Assembly (NCBI GenBank): GCA_963693365.1
Contig: CAVNZM010000001.1
Coordinates: 8,928,001 to 8,992,000 of the forward strand
DNA length: 64,000 nucleotides
Origin: Amoebidium appalachense
Taxonomy: Eukaryota; Ichthyosporea
Reading direction: 5' to 3'
Shown here: positions 1 through 35,408 of the stretch, piece after piece
Layout of the letters: the number at the start of each line of letters is the position of its first letter
How positions within the stretch are numbered: the stretch's first letter is position 1
Program-made: the position numbers and the translations under genes
The notes under the pieces: generated by a model
What the model was told of the DNA's origin: nothing
The model's input: the letters and a program-made list of their open reading frames with translations, nothing else
Databases searched by the model: none

Positions 1-1457
1 GGTCTAGGAAATCTGAAAGTGTAGGAAAGCCAATTACTGCTTGAGTATGAATATGACATATATCATGCATTTGGGAAGCTCCAAAACTCCACATCGGCAG
101 TTCTTATCCCTCGAACCCCCCTCCCCCCTCCCCCTCCCCCCTCCTCCCCCCCCCCCCCCCCCCCCCCCCGGCCCAACCCCCCAACCACGATACCGTACAG
201 AAACTTCTTCTGCGAACACATGTTCCACGGAGTCGTCTATATTATCATACTACAGCCACAACACGTAGTGCACGGCTCAAACATGTGGAAAAGGGTTAGG
301 GAGTGCACACACTGAGGCACCCACCAGATCATAGGTGCAATAGCTGATGCTGACTGGCATCTTGACCTGGGATCATAGCGGATGTGGTAGGCCTGCTCGA
401 AAGTTCCCAATGCTTTGCACGTAGAGGAATTTCTGTGTTCCCCACAAAAATTAATAGCAGCAAAAGGATCTGGACCTCTGTGGAGTAGAAGTGAATTGTG
501 TGCACTGTGCGTAACGGTCATGAGGTGATGGCTAGCCTGGTTAGTGGAAATCAAAAGCGACACGCTCAAGAAGTGTGCCTAGATCCAAAGGATGTATCAA
601 GAGAAAGCCTTTATTTGTTTGCGGATCACTAAGTAACCGTGGAGGGCGGCATGAAAGAATGGCTAGCACTATCACTTCAATCGGCAGCGAACGCAAACTT
701 GATGTAGTGTGTCCCCTACAGAAAAAAAAAAAAAAAGGGAATAGGTGTCTTTAGACTCGCACTTTCACCATGAAAATGCTATCGACACGAGTACCAAGCT
801 GTCAGTGAAGTCACTGGTGATGTTTTGAAAGCATGTTTTCCGACCAAACGAAAAAAGGAAGGAAACTTGGTGTGTCATTATGTGTACCTACCTGTCAGAA
901 GGTACTGAGCAGCAAACGGCAGAGTTACATTTGTTACAAAACGAATCCTACCTTGAATAGCGAATATGTCGTTCCGCGATTGCCCTGAATACTTCTTCCC
1001 TTGATTATGTCTGCTGAAAATTCACCGTACCATATGTTGGCACACCTTGTTGAACTGCTCTTCCTTTCCTTTGTACAGTACGGTTCCTTTCGGTGCGTGT
1101 GCCATCCCGTTTACAACAAGGTTGTAAGGTTGTGTAAGAGCTCTGAGAAGCAGCCTTTTCGTTTTACACTGTCTCTTAATGCCCCCTGCTAAGGTAAAAC
1201 TGAAAGCGCCTTTTACTATCACAGCTTCTCTGCATTCGAAAAACTTCGTTGGTTTTCCCAAACCGTTCTGTTTTGAAAAACTGAAACACTGAACAGCTGG
1301 AAAAGCATCCGCTGGCTTTTATATACCCGCGGGCCATTATTTGATCCGACGATTTGATTGGCTCAATCGGCACCAACAGAACACTGAGCAATGGCTCGGG
1401 CCAGCTGTCTTTCCGAGTCGAATATTTAACCGATTCGGGTCAGGTGCAGTGACCCGA

Positions 1458-1465
1458 TGACGTCA
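1458..1465. promoter_or_regulatory. CRE/ATF-type palindrome TGACGTCA
   Basis: A perfect 8-bp TGACGTCA palindrome lies 264 bp upstream of the RPN3 start codon. bZIP factors of the CREB/ATF class bind this sequence in many eukaryotes. That it regulates this gene is inference. The same octamer recurs by itself near 48544 and, in part, near 4511 and 46515, so chance occurrence is possible. Confidence 0.25.
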
Positions 1466-1697
1466 ACGACTGGGTTACCCAAAAGTTTGGCTCTCGTTTC
1501 TTCGGAAAAAACAACACGGGTCAAGTTTTCAAAGCAAGGATCGGAATTTTGGGGTGGATTAGGGTTAGTTTTAGAAGGGTAGAAGAGTGGTGAATCGCCA
1601 TAGAGCTTTTTAGCTCGGGCAATAAGACAGTTTTGGGCAGCCAAAGGAAAGCTGTAATTGCTTTTCCTGTTTTGATCTTTCGTTTTTTCCTTGGGGG

Positions 1698-1704
1698 TAT
1701 ATAA
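1698..1704 (+). promoter_or_regulatory. TATA-like element upstream of RPN3
   Basis: TATATAA lies 25 bp before the ATG at 1729. If transcription started at the usual 25-30 bp downstream of a TATA box, the 5' leader would be almost absent. Either the leader is extremely short, or this AT-rich string is not the functional TATA box. Confidence 0.35.
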
Positions 1705-1728
1705 TTGTAGAACGCTAGACTGTCAAAC

Positions 1729-13524
<11,796 letters not shown>

Positions 13525-13573
13525 GCTGCCGGACGGGGGGTGGCCGTGTGTGGCCACAAAGAAAAAACTTGAA

Positions 13574-13589
13574 AAATAAATAAATAAAC
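13574..13589 (+). promoter_or_regulatory. Polyadenylation signal of RPN3 (AATAAA cluster)
   Basis: Overlapping AATAAATAAATAAA starts about 50 bp after the RPN3 stop codon, a normal position for a poly(A) signal. No comparable canonical signal is evident after the other genes. Confidence 0.6.
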
Positions 13590-14718
13590 GTTGGCTGTCT
13601 TACCGTGCACTGTTATTAATATTAAATGGCTGGCCGCAAGGAAGAAATGAAAATAGAAAGGGCTTCTTTTAGGCCGATTGGTTGGCCACATTCCAGCATA
13701 TCCGGGTCAAGCCATAAAAAACAAAATTCTTGACTGCAACTATCTTCCCACCGCTTGTTTATTTTTCTTTCCTTTTTCTTTCCGAAAGTTCTTTTTCTCT
13801 ATTTTTTTTTTTTTTAGTTGTCTATTGTGGCACATCTGTGCCTTACTGCTGGCAGAACGTGTTGTTTTCGGGACCGGCTCTGATGCGCAGTACGTCTATC
13901 ACATAGCTAATGTCCGGACCTCGACTGCATACGTCAGTAATTCGTTTAGCTCTTCCCGTATTCTATCATTATCTCTTTTGCGCAAAATCGCAAGCTCTCA
14001 GGCCCACTGCAGTGTGTGTGCACTGGGTACCAGTGGTAATGGCGATGTTGATATCTATGTCGATGTGGTAGCATGTGCACTGACTCCTGATATTAGTTCT
14101 GTGATGTTTGTATATGCACGTGTTGTGTGCACGTGCAAATGTGTGTGCACGTGTGTGTCGGGTGAAGACCGCAACGGTTAAGAATTCGAGCTGGTGTCTC
14201 TTTTTCCTTGGTGGTGGTGGTGGTGGTGGGAGCGGAGGGGGGGGGGAGGGGGGGGAGGAGGGTTACAGAAAACGAAGTACACATGCACATATATTCCTAT
14301 TTTTTTACTTTTTTTATAAAAGCTATTCGTTGACGAACAACACAAAACAGAATGCAAAATTGAGAGAGAGGAGAATATTTTCCAGTTTTAAAAGACACCT
14401 TGATGCAATTGCTGCACATCCAGTGTGCAAGAAGTGTTTTTGTGGTGACCTGTGCATGCCTGTATGGAATGGATCCCCTGCCTGTGGGCAATACACAGAG
14501 TGTGCAAAATACACAGCACCATATGAACGCCCCCTGAACAGGATTCACCCACCATGCATGCACTGCAAACTCCCGCGCAAACACCCCATACTATTGCTTC
14601 TTTTAAACCCCCCTCCCTTCCCCCGCCCTGAACGTGTGCAATAATACTAACTAAATCCTACATGTGTGGTGCCTGTGCAGGTGTGTGTATGTGCTGTATT
14701 TAGCCCTCCGTGCATTAA
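13590..14718. other. Convergent intergenic region between RPN3 and the E3BP gene
   Basis: About 1.1 kb separates the RPN3 poly(A) signal from the E3BP stop codon, which lies on the other strand. It contains T-rich stretches, a short G-rich tract near 14210-14265 and TG/AC-rich DNA near 14110-14160. I see no gene or RNA here. Confidence 0.5.
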
Positions 14719-25489
<10,771 letters not shown>

Positions 25490-26900
25490 CTTCTCCTCTC
25501 TCTGGACAGAAACAGGTTAGAGCCCGTGGAACAAGGAACGATGGCGGCATGGGCTCCCTTCGCGAGATGAAGGAGTCAAGGAGGAAAAATAAGACGGAAC
25601 ACGAAAAATTAGGGTTTCTTCAGCATTACTTCGTCATTATCGTCTCTCCCTTTCTTACCCTACCCATCCTCCCTCCCTGCCCGCCAAAAAAAAAAACCTT
25701 CTTCGCAGTTTGACTATTTTCTGAATGACCTCGAGCTCATCTCGTTGCATTGCGTTCCCGCTACAAAAATGATAGCTCTCTATGTTCCTGGTTGGCCTAT
25801 TACCTTGGCTGCTACGTCGGTAATGCAAGTTGAACTTCCAGAGAGTTACACCTCAAAATTCTAATGTTGCGAGAATTCAAAGCCAGCACCGCCACATGCA
25901 TGCAACACACACAGCTGCGCTTTGGAACAAGAAAAAAGCCTCAAGTTTCAGGGCGAAAAAAAGACTTGCCTAAAATGGTAGCCGCCGCCACAGTTGGCCA
26001 GAAAGGTTATATCATTTGTAGCTAATCGTATGCTAGATTTTCAAACCATATAAAGGTACAAATCGTGGTGGCCCAATAGGTGTCGTGCGAGTTTTTGGTG
26101 AACGTCATGTTTCAGGTACATGTGGACAGGTGGCATTCGCTGCCGGCCGAAAACAGAAGAGAATGGGGGAAAAAACCCTAAATGAATAAATATGATAAGA
26201 ATATTCTGTTTCTCTGCTTTCTGTGCGACAAAAGTAGCACTTCTATATTTTTACATCAGGTATTTGGTTTGAAGGACAAAGTTTCAGGAGTCAGGCACTC
26301 TTGACATACTGTTGATTGGCTATGCATCAAAGATCCTTGACTATGATTGGTTTTGTTTAGGCGTGTCTCTATCTCCCAGTACTACGGCACGTGAATCCCC
26401 CCAAAATTCAGGTTTTTTCATAAAGAAAAAAGTGGTTGTGAGTAGCACATATGCATATGTCGATGCTCTGCGCACAGCTCTCTGGCTCTGACTGAAAACA
26501 ATTTGCAGCGCTATGATATTCAAAAATGTGGCTAGAATGCTGGTCTTATTTGTGTCAGCATCTACAAGAATCTTCTTTATAATTTTTGCTGATTGCGAGT
26601 CGAAGCTTAAGGCCTAGTTGATCAAGGTCCTAACTCTTGCATGGATATATGCATGTATGACACTGTGTGAGTCTCCTTCACCTGTTTTTGAACATAGGAA
26701 CACAAATTTTATTATTGTAAATCATTGGAACCAGAAGATTTAAACAGGGACACTATCTGCTTTTTCCAACTAAATAATTAGCGAACAAGCAGTCACCTAG
26801 CTGAAAGGTTTCCGAAGCTATTATTGGTGTAGCGCTGGCCTCCTCTCCGGCCCCTTCTAGGGTTCCCTCCGGAACATTATTATTAGTAGGTTGAAACGAT

Positions 26901-26933
<33 letters not shown>

Positions 26934-27543
26934 AGAACTTTTTGAAAGAAAGAAAGAAAAACCATAATCATTTCGTGATTTTAAACGACTCCATAAGAGA
27001 GGGGGGGGGGGGGGGTTAGGGAGGAAGGGGGGAGGGGGCGGGGAAGGGGGGGAAGGGGAGAAGGAGGGGGGGAGGAGGAGGGGGGGGAGGGGGGGAGGGG
27101 AAAGGGAAGGGGGACTTGGGTAACCATGGTTGAGGCGCCATTCAACATCACACAAACAGACCCACCCCAAAGTTTCTCGATATAAGACCACGGCCCACAA
27201 ATCGAAGTGATAAATATGGAAGTGTGTTTGGTTGCAAAGCCCTGCTTTCTGCGGCATCCGCTCAATGTCTGTTTGGCGGAGGCCATCTATGTAGGTAACA
27301 TAGTAATAATGTTGATATTATATGTCGTCTGGACGGGGTCCTCGCCTAAAGGTTATAAGACGACGGTGCCAAATAAATTTCTTTGAAATTCAAATCATTC
27401 CATTAAACAGAAACAACCTCCTTCCCCCCCCCCCCCCCCCCCCCCAAACCAACCCACCCACCCACCCACCTACACACACGCGCGCACCGTAATTACCTGG
27501 CTGCTACAGCCTATCATTGATTTCCCCGAGTTCAACCTTCCGC

Positions 27544-27577
<34 letters not shown>

Positions 27578-28318
27578 ACCACCACCACCACCACACACCA
27601 CCACCACCACCACCACCACCACCACCACCATCACCCACGCCAACCAGTCGCTGCTCTGAGACTCCTTACCTCCCTACCCCTGGCCTGGGGTCTCTCACAA
27701 TCATTATGTTATTTATGGTAGTGCTTGTAGTTGCAAGCTCCTGCGTCCTGTTGTATATCCGATCCCACGGTGTGCTCCCACTCCCCCTCCCCCCTACCTC
27801 CCCCCCCACACACACACATACTCTCCCGCCCCCCCCCCCCCCCCTCCTTCCCCCCTCACCTCGGAATCCCCCCCTTCCCCCCCCCCCCCCCCCAAACACA
27901 GACTCGACATTTCCTATAGCTACACTCTGGCCTTGTGTACACCTTGTGACCTCCGGCTCTGACAGACAGGAGCACAGGTCCCTTTAAAAGTCGTGATTGC
28001 TTAGCCTACTAGCGGCTTACTATGTGCTACTGCCATTACAGGTCTGCCAGTCATCCAGTTTAAACATGCAAATAGAATAACATTCACAGGTTCCGGAGTG
28101 ATCTGCCGAATGCATACCCTTTGCATGCTTTTTGCAAGGTCTGCTTTCACAAGTTGTCCGCGGCAAATTTGTGCCATATGCGCTATAACATTTTCTGACG
28201 ACCCCCTCCCCTCCCTCCCACTCCCCCCCATTCCCCCCTTCCCCACCTCCCCTCGCCCCATTTGCCACCTCCCCCCTCCCCCCCTTCACCGTGCCCATTA
28301 ACACATGTAAATGCACGT

Positions 28319-28373
<55 letters not shown>

Positions 28374-28975
28374 CAACGGCCAACTATTATGAATATGAAT
28401 TATTTGGGGGCAACTGAGGCTATGATATGATCGTGCTCACCGCGAAATGTTCGTGTGCGTATCTGCGTGGCACTGCCAGGGAAGGTATGTGTGTGTGGTG
28501 TGGGTGAGTGTATCTGCTATGGCGGCATGTGTATGTCCGGTGTGCTCATCGCTGGTCGAAGTTTTGCACCTCGTGTGCATGTGTGGTATATGCGTGTGCA
28601 GGTACGTTTGACTTGAATGCGTGTGAAAGTGTGTGCGTGTGTGTACGTGCGCCGTGAGACGACTGGAGAGCTGGAGACGAGTGCGAGAGGGGGGAGGGCA
28701 GGGCGGGGGAGGGGCAGGGCGGGGGGAAGGAGGGGGGGGGGGGGGGGGGGGGGGAAGGGAGGGGGGGGGGGGGGGGGGAGGGGAGGAAGGGGGGGAAGTA
28801 TGACAGTACGGCATATTATTCTAGCTGAGTTTCAAGTAGTAGAGGACTCCTATTAGCAAACATTGCTATGCTCAATGCTTATGTTTTGCCAATGTATCCA
28901 AAACGCTGCTAAACTTTAGTGCTATCGTAGTGCCACCAGATTATTTCATATAGTCCGGATGGCAGCCTATGGGGT

Positions 28976-29030
<55 letters not shown>

Positions 29031-29550
29031 CCCTCCCCTGCAAGTCGGAGGGTTGGGCAGGTCCTCCCCCCTCCCCCCTCCCCCCCCCCCCCCCCCCCAA
29101 AAAAAAAAAAAAAAAGAAAAGAAAACGTTACTACTCCCCCCCTCCCCGTTTCAAAATCATGAATGCCTTAATCAGAACCACCCAGGCTGTGATCACGTCT
29201 CAGTGCACATTGCAGATTCTACGGCAAGCAGATGATTCGGTGATCTAAGGATAATCCTCAAGTTATTTGGTAAATATTTCTAATGGAAAATGGTTATTCG
29301 GATGATAAATCTATTTCTCCCTCCTCAAGGTCTCCCCGCTCTCAGTAGCCTCCGCAGGGTTCGATTTTCGTTTTCGAATTATTGGGAAGGTCAAACCGCC
29401 CTTTCGGGATCGCCAAAAAAACTTTCGGAAAATGGGCCTCTGGTGGCCCCCCCCCCACCCCCCACCCCCCCCCGGGGGGGGGGGGGGGGGGGGGGGGGGG
29501 ATCTGAAAGAGCCGGGGAGAGAGAGAGACTGAGAGAGAGATCTGAGAGAT

Positions 29551-29655
<105 letters not shown>

Positions 29656-31517
29656 TTGCTGGAGGAAGCGCCTGGGAAGGCCTGGGGGAACCCACCCGCC
29701 AACTTACAATTAATTAGCCCCCCCCCCCCCTCCCCCCCCCCCCCCCCCCCCCCCCTCCCCTCCCCCTCTCCCACCCCCTCGCCCCCTCCCCCCGCCTCGG
29801 CTCCACGGCCCCTCCGCCCGTCGACGTCCACCCAGCAGCAAGCCTCGCAAGCCTGGAAGTGAATTCGAATGGATATTCGAACCCATGCATGCATGTGCCA
29901 CGTGTGCCCATGTGGCACCGGGCCACCGCGGGTCGGTACCGGTACCCGAAGTTGAACATATCTATGTAGTCAAGATTAGATGATAGTATGTAGATTGGCC
30001 GAGGAGGAAAGCCTCCGTCCCCCCCCTCCCCCCTCCCCCCCCCCCCCCCCACCCCCACCCCCTCGCCCCTCCCCCTGTCCGCCCCTTCCCCCTCCTCCCC
30101 AACATCCCACCCCACCCCCTCCCCTCCCTCCCTCCCCGGGCCTGAGGCTCATCCCTGACAGCTTCGAAGTTTCAACTTCACATGCTTATGCTTTTGATTG
30201 GCTGTTCGGTCAGTTTTAGCCCAATCATGTGGCGTGTTCGCACTGTATGTAACAGAAGCCACAACTTGCTTCGAATTCGAACGCCATCAACCATTATGCA
30301 TAGTGTTGCGTATACATTATACCTTCAACACTGAAGTATTTGCATGCACTGGTTTCGTTGCACTGCGTAAATTGGAAGGTTCAATACAGGGGGTGACTAA
30401 AATTAAGATAATTTGAAATGAAGATAAATGGTGCTATATGTTTTTCAAAAAATAAGAGAATAGGGTCTACCAAACCTGGTGAATTTTTAAGATCATTTGG
30501 GGGGGTGGGGGAGGGGGTGTCGACAACAGGAAAAGAAAAAAAAAGAAGAAAAGAAAAACGAAAACGTGCCCACACGAGTGGAAAAATGGCGCGCCAAACT
30601 TTACGGCGCATATATATGCGATGGCTGGCGTCACAAGCGCACTGCCCCATAATTTAAATTTTAAGATGACTAATGTCACTCTAAAGTTTTAGTATAGACT
30701 TTTTAATTGTAAAGATCACATAGGAGCCTAGCCGATATGTCTTTATCCAGGCCTCATTTTTCGGGACCAATATAGTAAACTTTTAACCCCTAACATTAAC
30801 CATTTAACCTTTTTCAAAATGCTTGGGCAATGGGCATTTGTGTTAGTGGGATTGCGACGTGCATCATACGTCGCGCCACTGCACCCGAGCAGTGAGCACC
30901 GTGTGGCCTGTGGCGGGGCAGAGTTGCCTGGTGAAGGATGTCACAAAAAAGGAGATTAATAAGTTCTATTGGACGAAAAAGCCTAATGTATAGTTATTAT
31001 TACTGTATTGTGCTGTGCTCATTTTTATGAATTGTGTACATGTACAGAAAACGCTTTGCTTGCAACTGTTTGGAACTGCGAGCAGCGAGCTTCAGCGAAG
31101 GGAATTCCGATTGGTTCCTCGCTCACATGTAGAATACTACTGGAGGGTAGCTGGGTAGCTGTAGCTACTGTACTGTGGCTGCCACTGGCTGTGCCACAAA
31201 AATATGCTAACACATATTTGGGTTGCTGACATTGATCCAATCTAAGGTGACCGTTGCACATGTCAAGTCACTGATTCTACAAATGTAAAGCTTCGCTCAT
31301 AGAAACAAAAGCAGCTTTTAGGCTCGCATGAATACAAAACAGGATTTAATTATATAGAGGTAGACACAACTGGGGCAAACAATGCTATATCGGTCGACGG
31401 CTAGCCAAGGTAGATGGATTCTTGAAATATCCTTCATCTATGGCAGCAATGATTTGATTTGTGAATAGTCAGGTATTGCTTTTTAGCCAGTGCACAGGCC
31501 GATGACAAAACACAGGA

Positions 31518-31525
31518 TATATAAA
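31518..31525 (+). promoter_or_regulatory. TATA box of permease A
   Basis: TATATAAA lies 96 bp upstream of the ATG at 31614. It is followed by a pyrimidine-rich stretch, a plausible core promoter with a leader of about 65 nt. Permease B has only a weak TTTTTAAA at the comparable place, so the two copies do not share a promoter. Confidence 0.55.
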
Positions 31526-31613
31526 GGACAAACGCACTTGTTCTCCCTTCACTTCAACATCTCCACACACATCACCGCCCAGAAGTCTACCGCTAGTTCA
31601 GACTTTTGACAAG

Positions 31614-33245
31614 ATGGCCGACCAGAAGAAATGGGAGGCCGGAGATTCAGTGGTTGCTGACTCCCGGGTCACCGACATTGACTACAATGCCTCCGGCGTC
31701 GCTGCGGGCAGCTCCCAGCCAGTCATGACCAAGTGGCAGCAGCTGTGGTGCACAAAGTCGTTTGCTGGACTTGTGGCCGAGTCGCAGTCCGACAGCGGCC
31801 TCAAGCGTGTGTTGAGTGGTCTCGACCTTATGCTCATCGGTATTGGCGCCATCATCGGCACAGGTATCTTCGTGCTGGCCGGTGTGGCTGCCGGCAAGTA
31901 TGCTGGCCCTGCCGTGGTGATTTCCTTCCTTATCGGCGGCATTGCCTCTGCCCTGGCTGGTCTCTGCTACACCGAGATGGCCACCATGATCCCCATCTCC
32001 GGCAGTGCCTACACCTTTGCCTACGCAACACTCGGTGAGCTGGTGGCCTGGGTCATTGGCTGGACACTCCTTCTCGAGTACATGATTGGCTCTGCCGCCG
32101 TGGCTGTGGGCTGGTCTGCCTACTTCTCCAAGTTCTTCAAGGCTGCATTTGGTGTCACTTTCGACCACCGCTTCTGCTCTGCACCCATCACATGGGATGC
32201 CAAGACGAGCTCCTTCGTCACCACCGGCAACTACGTCGACCTCCCCGCGGCCATGATTTGCACTATTGTGACGATTGTGCTGGTGGTGGGCATCAAGGGG
32301 TCTGCGTGGGTCAACCACATCATCGTGGCCATCAAGGGCTCAGCCGTGCTCACTGTCATCATCTGGGGCTTCACCAAGGTCGACCCCGACAACTACACCC
32401 CCTTCATGCCCCCCAACGAGGGTGGTGACGTGTATGGCTTTGCCGGTGTGATGCGTGCTGCAGTGGTTGTGTTCTTTGCCTACATCGGTTTTGATGCTGT
32501 CACCTGCATGGCCCAGGAGGCCAAGGTGCCTCAGCGCGATCTCCCCATCGGTGTGCTCGGTTCTCTGAGCGTCTGCACGGTGCTGTACATCCTCATGTCG
32601 ACTGTGCTTGTGGGTGTCATCAGCTACACCGAGTTTGCAAAGTCTGCCTCCCCCATGGCTCTCGTTGCTGACGCCATCGGCGGCAAGGGGCTTGTGATCT
32701 ACGTCACTCTGGCAGCCATGTGCGGTCTTACGTCCGTGCTGCTGGTCATGCAGATGGGCCAGCCCCGCATCTTCTATTCCATGGCCAAGGACGGTCTGCT
32801 CCCCCAGGTCTGTGCTAAGATCCATCCCCGCTTCGGCACGCCCCACGTCACCACCATCATTAGTGGTGTGCTCATTGCCGTTGCCGGCGCTGTGCTCCCC
32901 ATCGACGTGCTTGCCGACATGTCTTCCATTGGCACGCTGTTCGCCTTTGTGCTCGTGTCCCTCGGTGTCATTGTTCTGCGCTTCACCCAGCCCGATGCCC
33001 AGCGGCTGTTCCGGGTGTTTGGCAACATCCCAATCAACCGCAACGGCGTGCGCTATGAGTTCCCCATTGTGCCCGTGCTGTCCATGGCCATGTGCATCTG
33101 GCTGATGTCCTCGACCGGTGTGGAGACCCTCTACCGATTCCTTGTTTGGTTGGCCGTTGGTCTGATTGTTTACTTCTCCTACGGCATGTGGCACAGCAAG
33201 ATGCGATTCGGTATCGCCGAGATCACAAAGGAGCTGGCCCACTGA
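31614..33245 (+). CDS. APC-superfamily cationic amino acid transporter (CAT/YfnA-like), intronless, copy A
   Basis: Single open frame of 543 aa predicted to import cationic or other amino acids across the plasma or vacuolar membrane. The first about 45 residues are hydrophilic and cytosolic. The APC signature GAIIGTGIFVLAG lies at 78-90 (TM1), followed by some 12-14 hydrophobic segments. GSAYTFAYATLGELVAWVIG (130-149, TM3-4) and YIGFDAVTCMAQEAKVPQRD (after TM7, about 286-305) are typical of CAT/SLC7 and bacterial YfnA-type carriers. The C terminus is short. It has no introns, unlike the three multi-exon genes here, which may reflect bacterial origin or retroposition. It is almost identical to 43562-45196, including silent sites; about eight residues differ after residue 45. 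Substrate specificity cannot be read from the sequence. A long open frame on the opposite strand is a shadow. Confidence 0.92.
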   Translation: MADQKKWEAGDSVVADSRVTDIDYNASGVAAGSSQPVMTKWQQLWCTKSFAGLVAESQSDSGLKRVLSGLDLMLIGIGAIIGTGIFVLAGVAAGKYAGPAVVISFLIGGIASALAGLCYTEMATMIPISGSAYTFAYATLGELVAWVIGWTLLLEYMIGSAAVAVGWSAYFSKFFKAAFGVTFDHRFCSAPITWDAKTSSFVTTGNYVDLPAAMICTIVTIVLVVGIKGSAWVNHIIVAIKGSAVLTVIIWGFTKVDPDNYTPFMPPNEGGDVYGFAGVMRAAVVVFFAYIGFDAVTCMAQEAKVPQRDLPIGVLGSLSVCTVLYILMSTVLVGVISYTEFAKSASPMALVADAIGGKGLVIYVTLAAMCGLTSVLLVMQMGQPRIFYSMAKDGLLPQVCAKIHPRFGTPHVTTIISGVLIAVAGAVLPIDVLADMSSIGTLFAFVLVSLGVIVLRFTQPDAQRLFRVFGNIPINRNGVRYEFPIVPVLSMAMCIWLMSSTGVETLYRFLVWLAVGLIVYFSYGMWHSKMRFGIAEITKELAH

Positions 33246-33652
33246 TCCTCCAATCACGTGGCTCCGTCTGTAATTACTGTGAACTACAAGGAATGCACGA
33301 AATTTTGACGTAAGTTATGGTAACTACTAAAGTTTGTGCTAAAAGCATTACGTGATTGACTCATAGAATTTAACATTCATGCTTATGTAAGCGGTTGTTC
33401 ATATAGGTTTAAATCATGCGTATGTAAATCAGCTTACTAAATATCTTTGACCATTAGTTTCATACTGTGACTAGCGCTAGCACTGTAGTCACTGTTACAA
33501 GATTGGCCAAATAATGCCATTTAAAGGAACCGCAGCGCCGGGTATGTAGCGCTCTCTAAATACATTGTGTTCAAACGACATGTTCGGCCTCAGCACGTGG
33601 CTCCTCTTATGTGTCCAATCGTGCACATTATGAGTAATACTTGCGTATGTAT

Positions 33653-33683
<31 letters not shown>

Positions 33684-33907
33684 CGCCCTCACCCCACCCC
33701 ATCCCTTTCCGCGGATCCCCTCACCATACCTTGTTTCTATTTAACTTAGTATGAATACTAAATAGTACTCGACTGAGGCTTTACGCTGAGGGCCCTTGGC
33801 ACCCCGAAAGGCCTGTTTCTCTCCCCACTTGCGGTACACCCCTAAACTGTATGTACCATCTTCATCCCCTCCCCCCCCCCCCCCCTCCCCCCCCCTCACC
33901 ACCACCA

Positions 33908-33908
<1 letters not shown>

Positions 33909-33985
<77 letters not shown>

Positions 33986-34052
33986 GCACACACACACACA
34001 CACGTACATACGCACATACACGCACACGCACGCACACGCACACGCACGCGCG

Positions 34053-34106
<54 letters not shown>
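33909..34106. repeat. (AC)n with (CG)n blocks, Z-DNA-prone
   Basis: Almost 200 bp of alternating purine-pyrimidine sequence, with GCGCGCGC blocks near 33971-33986 and 34048-34060 inside (AC)n. Such DNA is strongly biased towards the Z conformation. Confidence 0.9.
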
Positions 34107-34108
<2 letters not shown>

Positions 34109-35179
34109 ATCACACCATACACACACCCACACACACAGACACATCAACACCACCGCAACGTCAACAAGAACAAAAAATAAGAAGATAGAAGAGAACGGAC
34201 AACTTGAAAAACCCAGTGGCATCCAACAGACCCCCCCCCCCCCCCCCCCCCCCGGGTCTCCAATAATAACTCATCGACCATTCCCTCCGGGCCCGGACTA
34301 TATAGTGAGATTTGTGGGTGGCATTGTTCGTAATATTGCCTCTTATGGGTGTGTGGGTACGTGCTCCATGCCATGGTGCGGCAATGTGTGCGTGCATACA
34401 TATGTGTGTTCGTGCGTGTACTCACGGCGGGTGTCACAGTGTTTGAATATTCCTACTTTTTTTTTATTGTTTTATAAAAAATTTCTTTTTGTATTCCATT
34501 CACCTATAGTGGCATCCCAAAGTCGGCAATCTGATTGGTGGCACCTTTTAAATACTAAATTCAACACCGATTTGGTTTTAAATTCCTAGTCACCATGCGA
34601 CAGGTCAGTATGTTCATTCGGTGTCACTATTTGCAGGCATTTTTATTGGTGGCATCTTTTGAAGGTTATTTTTGATTGGTGGCACCTTCAACCACACGGT
34701 CAATGTGATTGGTGGCACACATTCCGGTCACTTGTAGGAGGCCGAATTGACTTTCAGGGAAAAAAACCTTGTCATATATGGTTACGTGCCTGCCCAAAAG
34801 ATCGCTATGAGTTTCTCAATAATGATTGGGTTAGTACGGACTTCCAATATGCTCTATCTAGGTGCATGGCGCTTCCACGGTGTACATGGGTTCGTGTGTT
34901 TGTTCGCTGCAATGCTTGAGTGAGCCTAGCGGGGAAAAAAAATAAAATGTGTGAGCTCGTGTGGGAATATGCTTGTAGAGGTGTGCAAGGGTGCTTGCAT
35001 GTGTGCCACATGTGTGGGTGTAAGCGCGTGTGTGCCCGTGTGTGCGCCCCAGCTGTGTGTGTGTGCGTACGTGAGCATGTGTGTGTGGATTGGGTGGGTG
35101 GGTGTGTAGGTGTGTGCACATGCATCTCCGTCGGGCTTGTGTGTTTAGGTGCGTGTTAAGTGACCAAACGACGGTATTG

Positions 35180-35216
<37 letters not shown>

Positions 35217-35250
35217 CGCGCGCGCGCGCGCGCGTGCGTGCGTGCGTGCA

Positions 35251-35281
<31 letters not shown>

Positions 35282-35292
<11 letters not shown>

Positions 35293-35295
35293 TGT

Positions 35296-35347
<52 letters not shown>

Positions 35348-35354
35348 TGTCTGT

Positions 35355-35405
<51 letters not shown>
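35282..35405. repeat. Duplicated compound (TG)n-TCTGTGTTC-(TC)n module
   Basis: Two consecutive modules each consist of TG repeats, the 9-mer TCTGTGTTC, then about 18 TC units, followed again by TG repeats. It is a tandem duplication of a compound microsatellite. Confidence 0.85.

Positions 35406-35408
<3 letters not shown>

Larger units (their letters stand above)
1..1728. other. Upstream intergenic DNA, no recognised gene
   Basis: No family is recognised here. There is a C-rich tract at about 118-170 and an open frame on the minus strand (237-569, 110 codons) of mixed composition that resembles no protein I know. The segment is much less repetitive than the introns that follow. Near its right end it holds a TGACGTCA palindrome (1458-1465) and a TATA-like element (1698-1704) in front of the RPN3 start codon. 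A second AT-rich TTTATATA lies near 1318. Confidence 0.5.

Noticed and set aside
29894-29946. GTGCCAC/GTGGCAC hairpin and GGTACCGGTACC palindrome
   Set aside because: Short stems of 6-7 bp are expected by chance in this much sequence; no promoter or terminator context supports a role.
32340-33257. 305-codon open frame antisense to permease A, with a matching frame opposite permease B
   Set aside because: It is the shadow of a GC-biased coding frame; it is rich in His, Gly and Asp with no family match.
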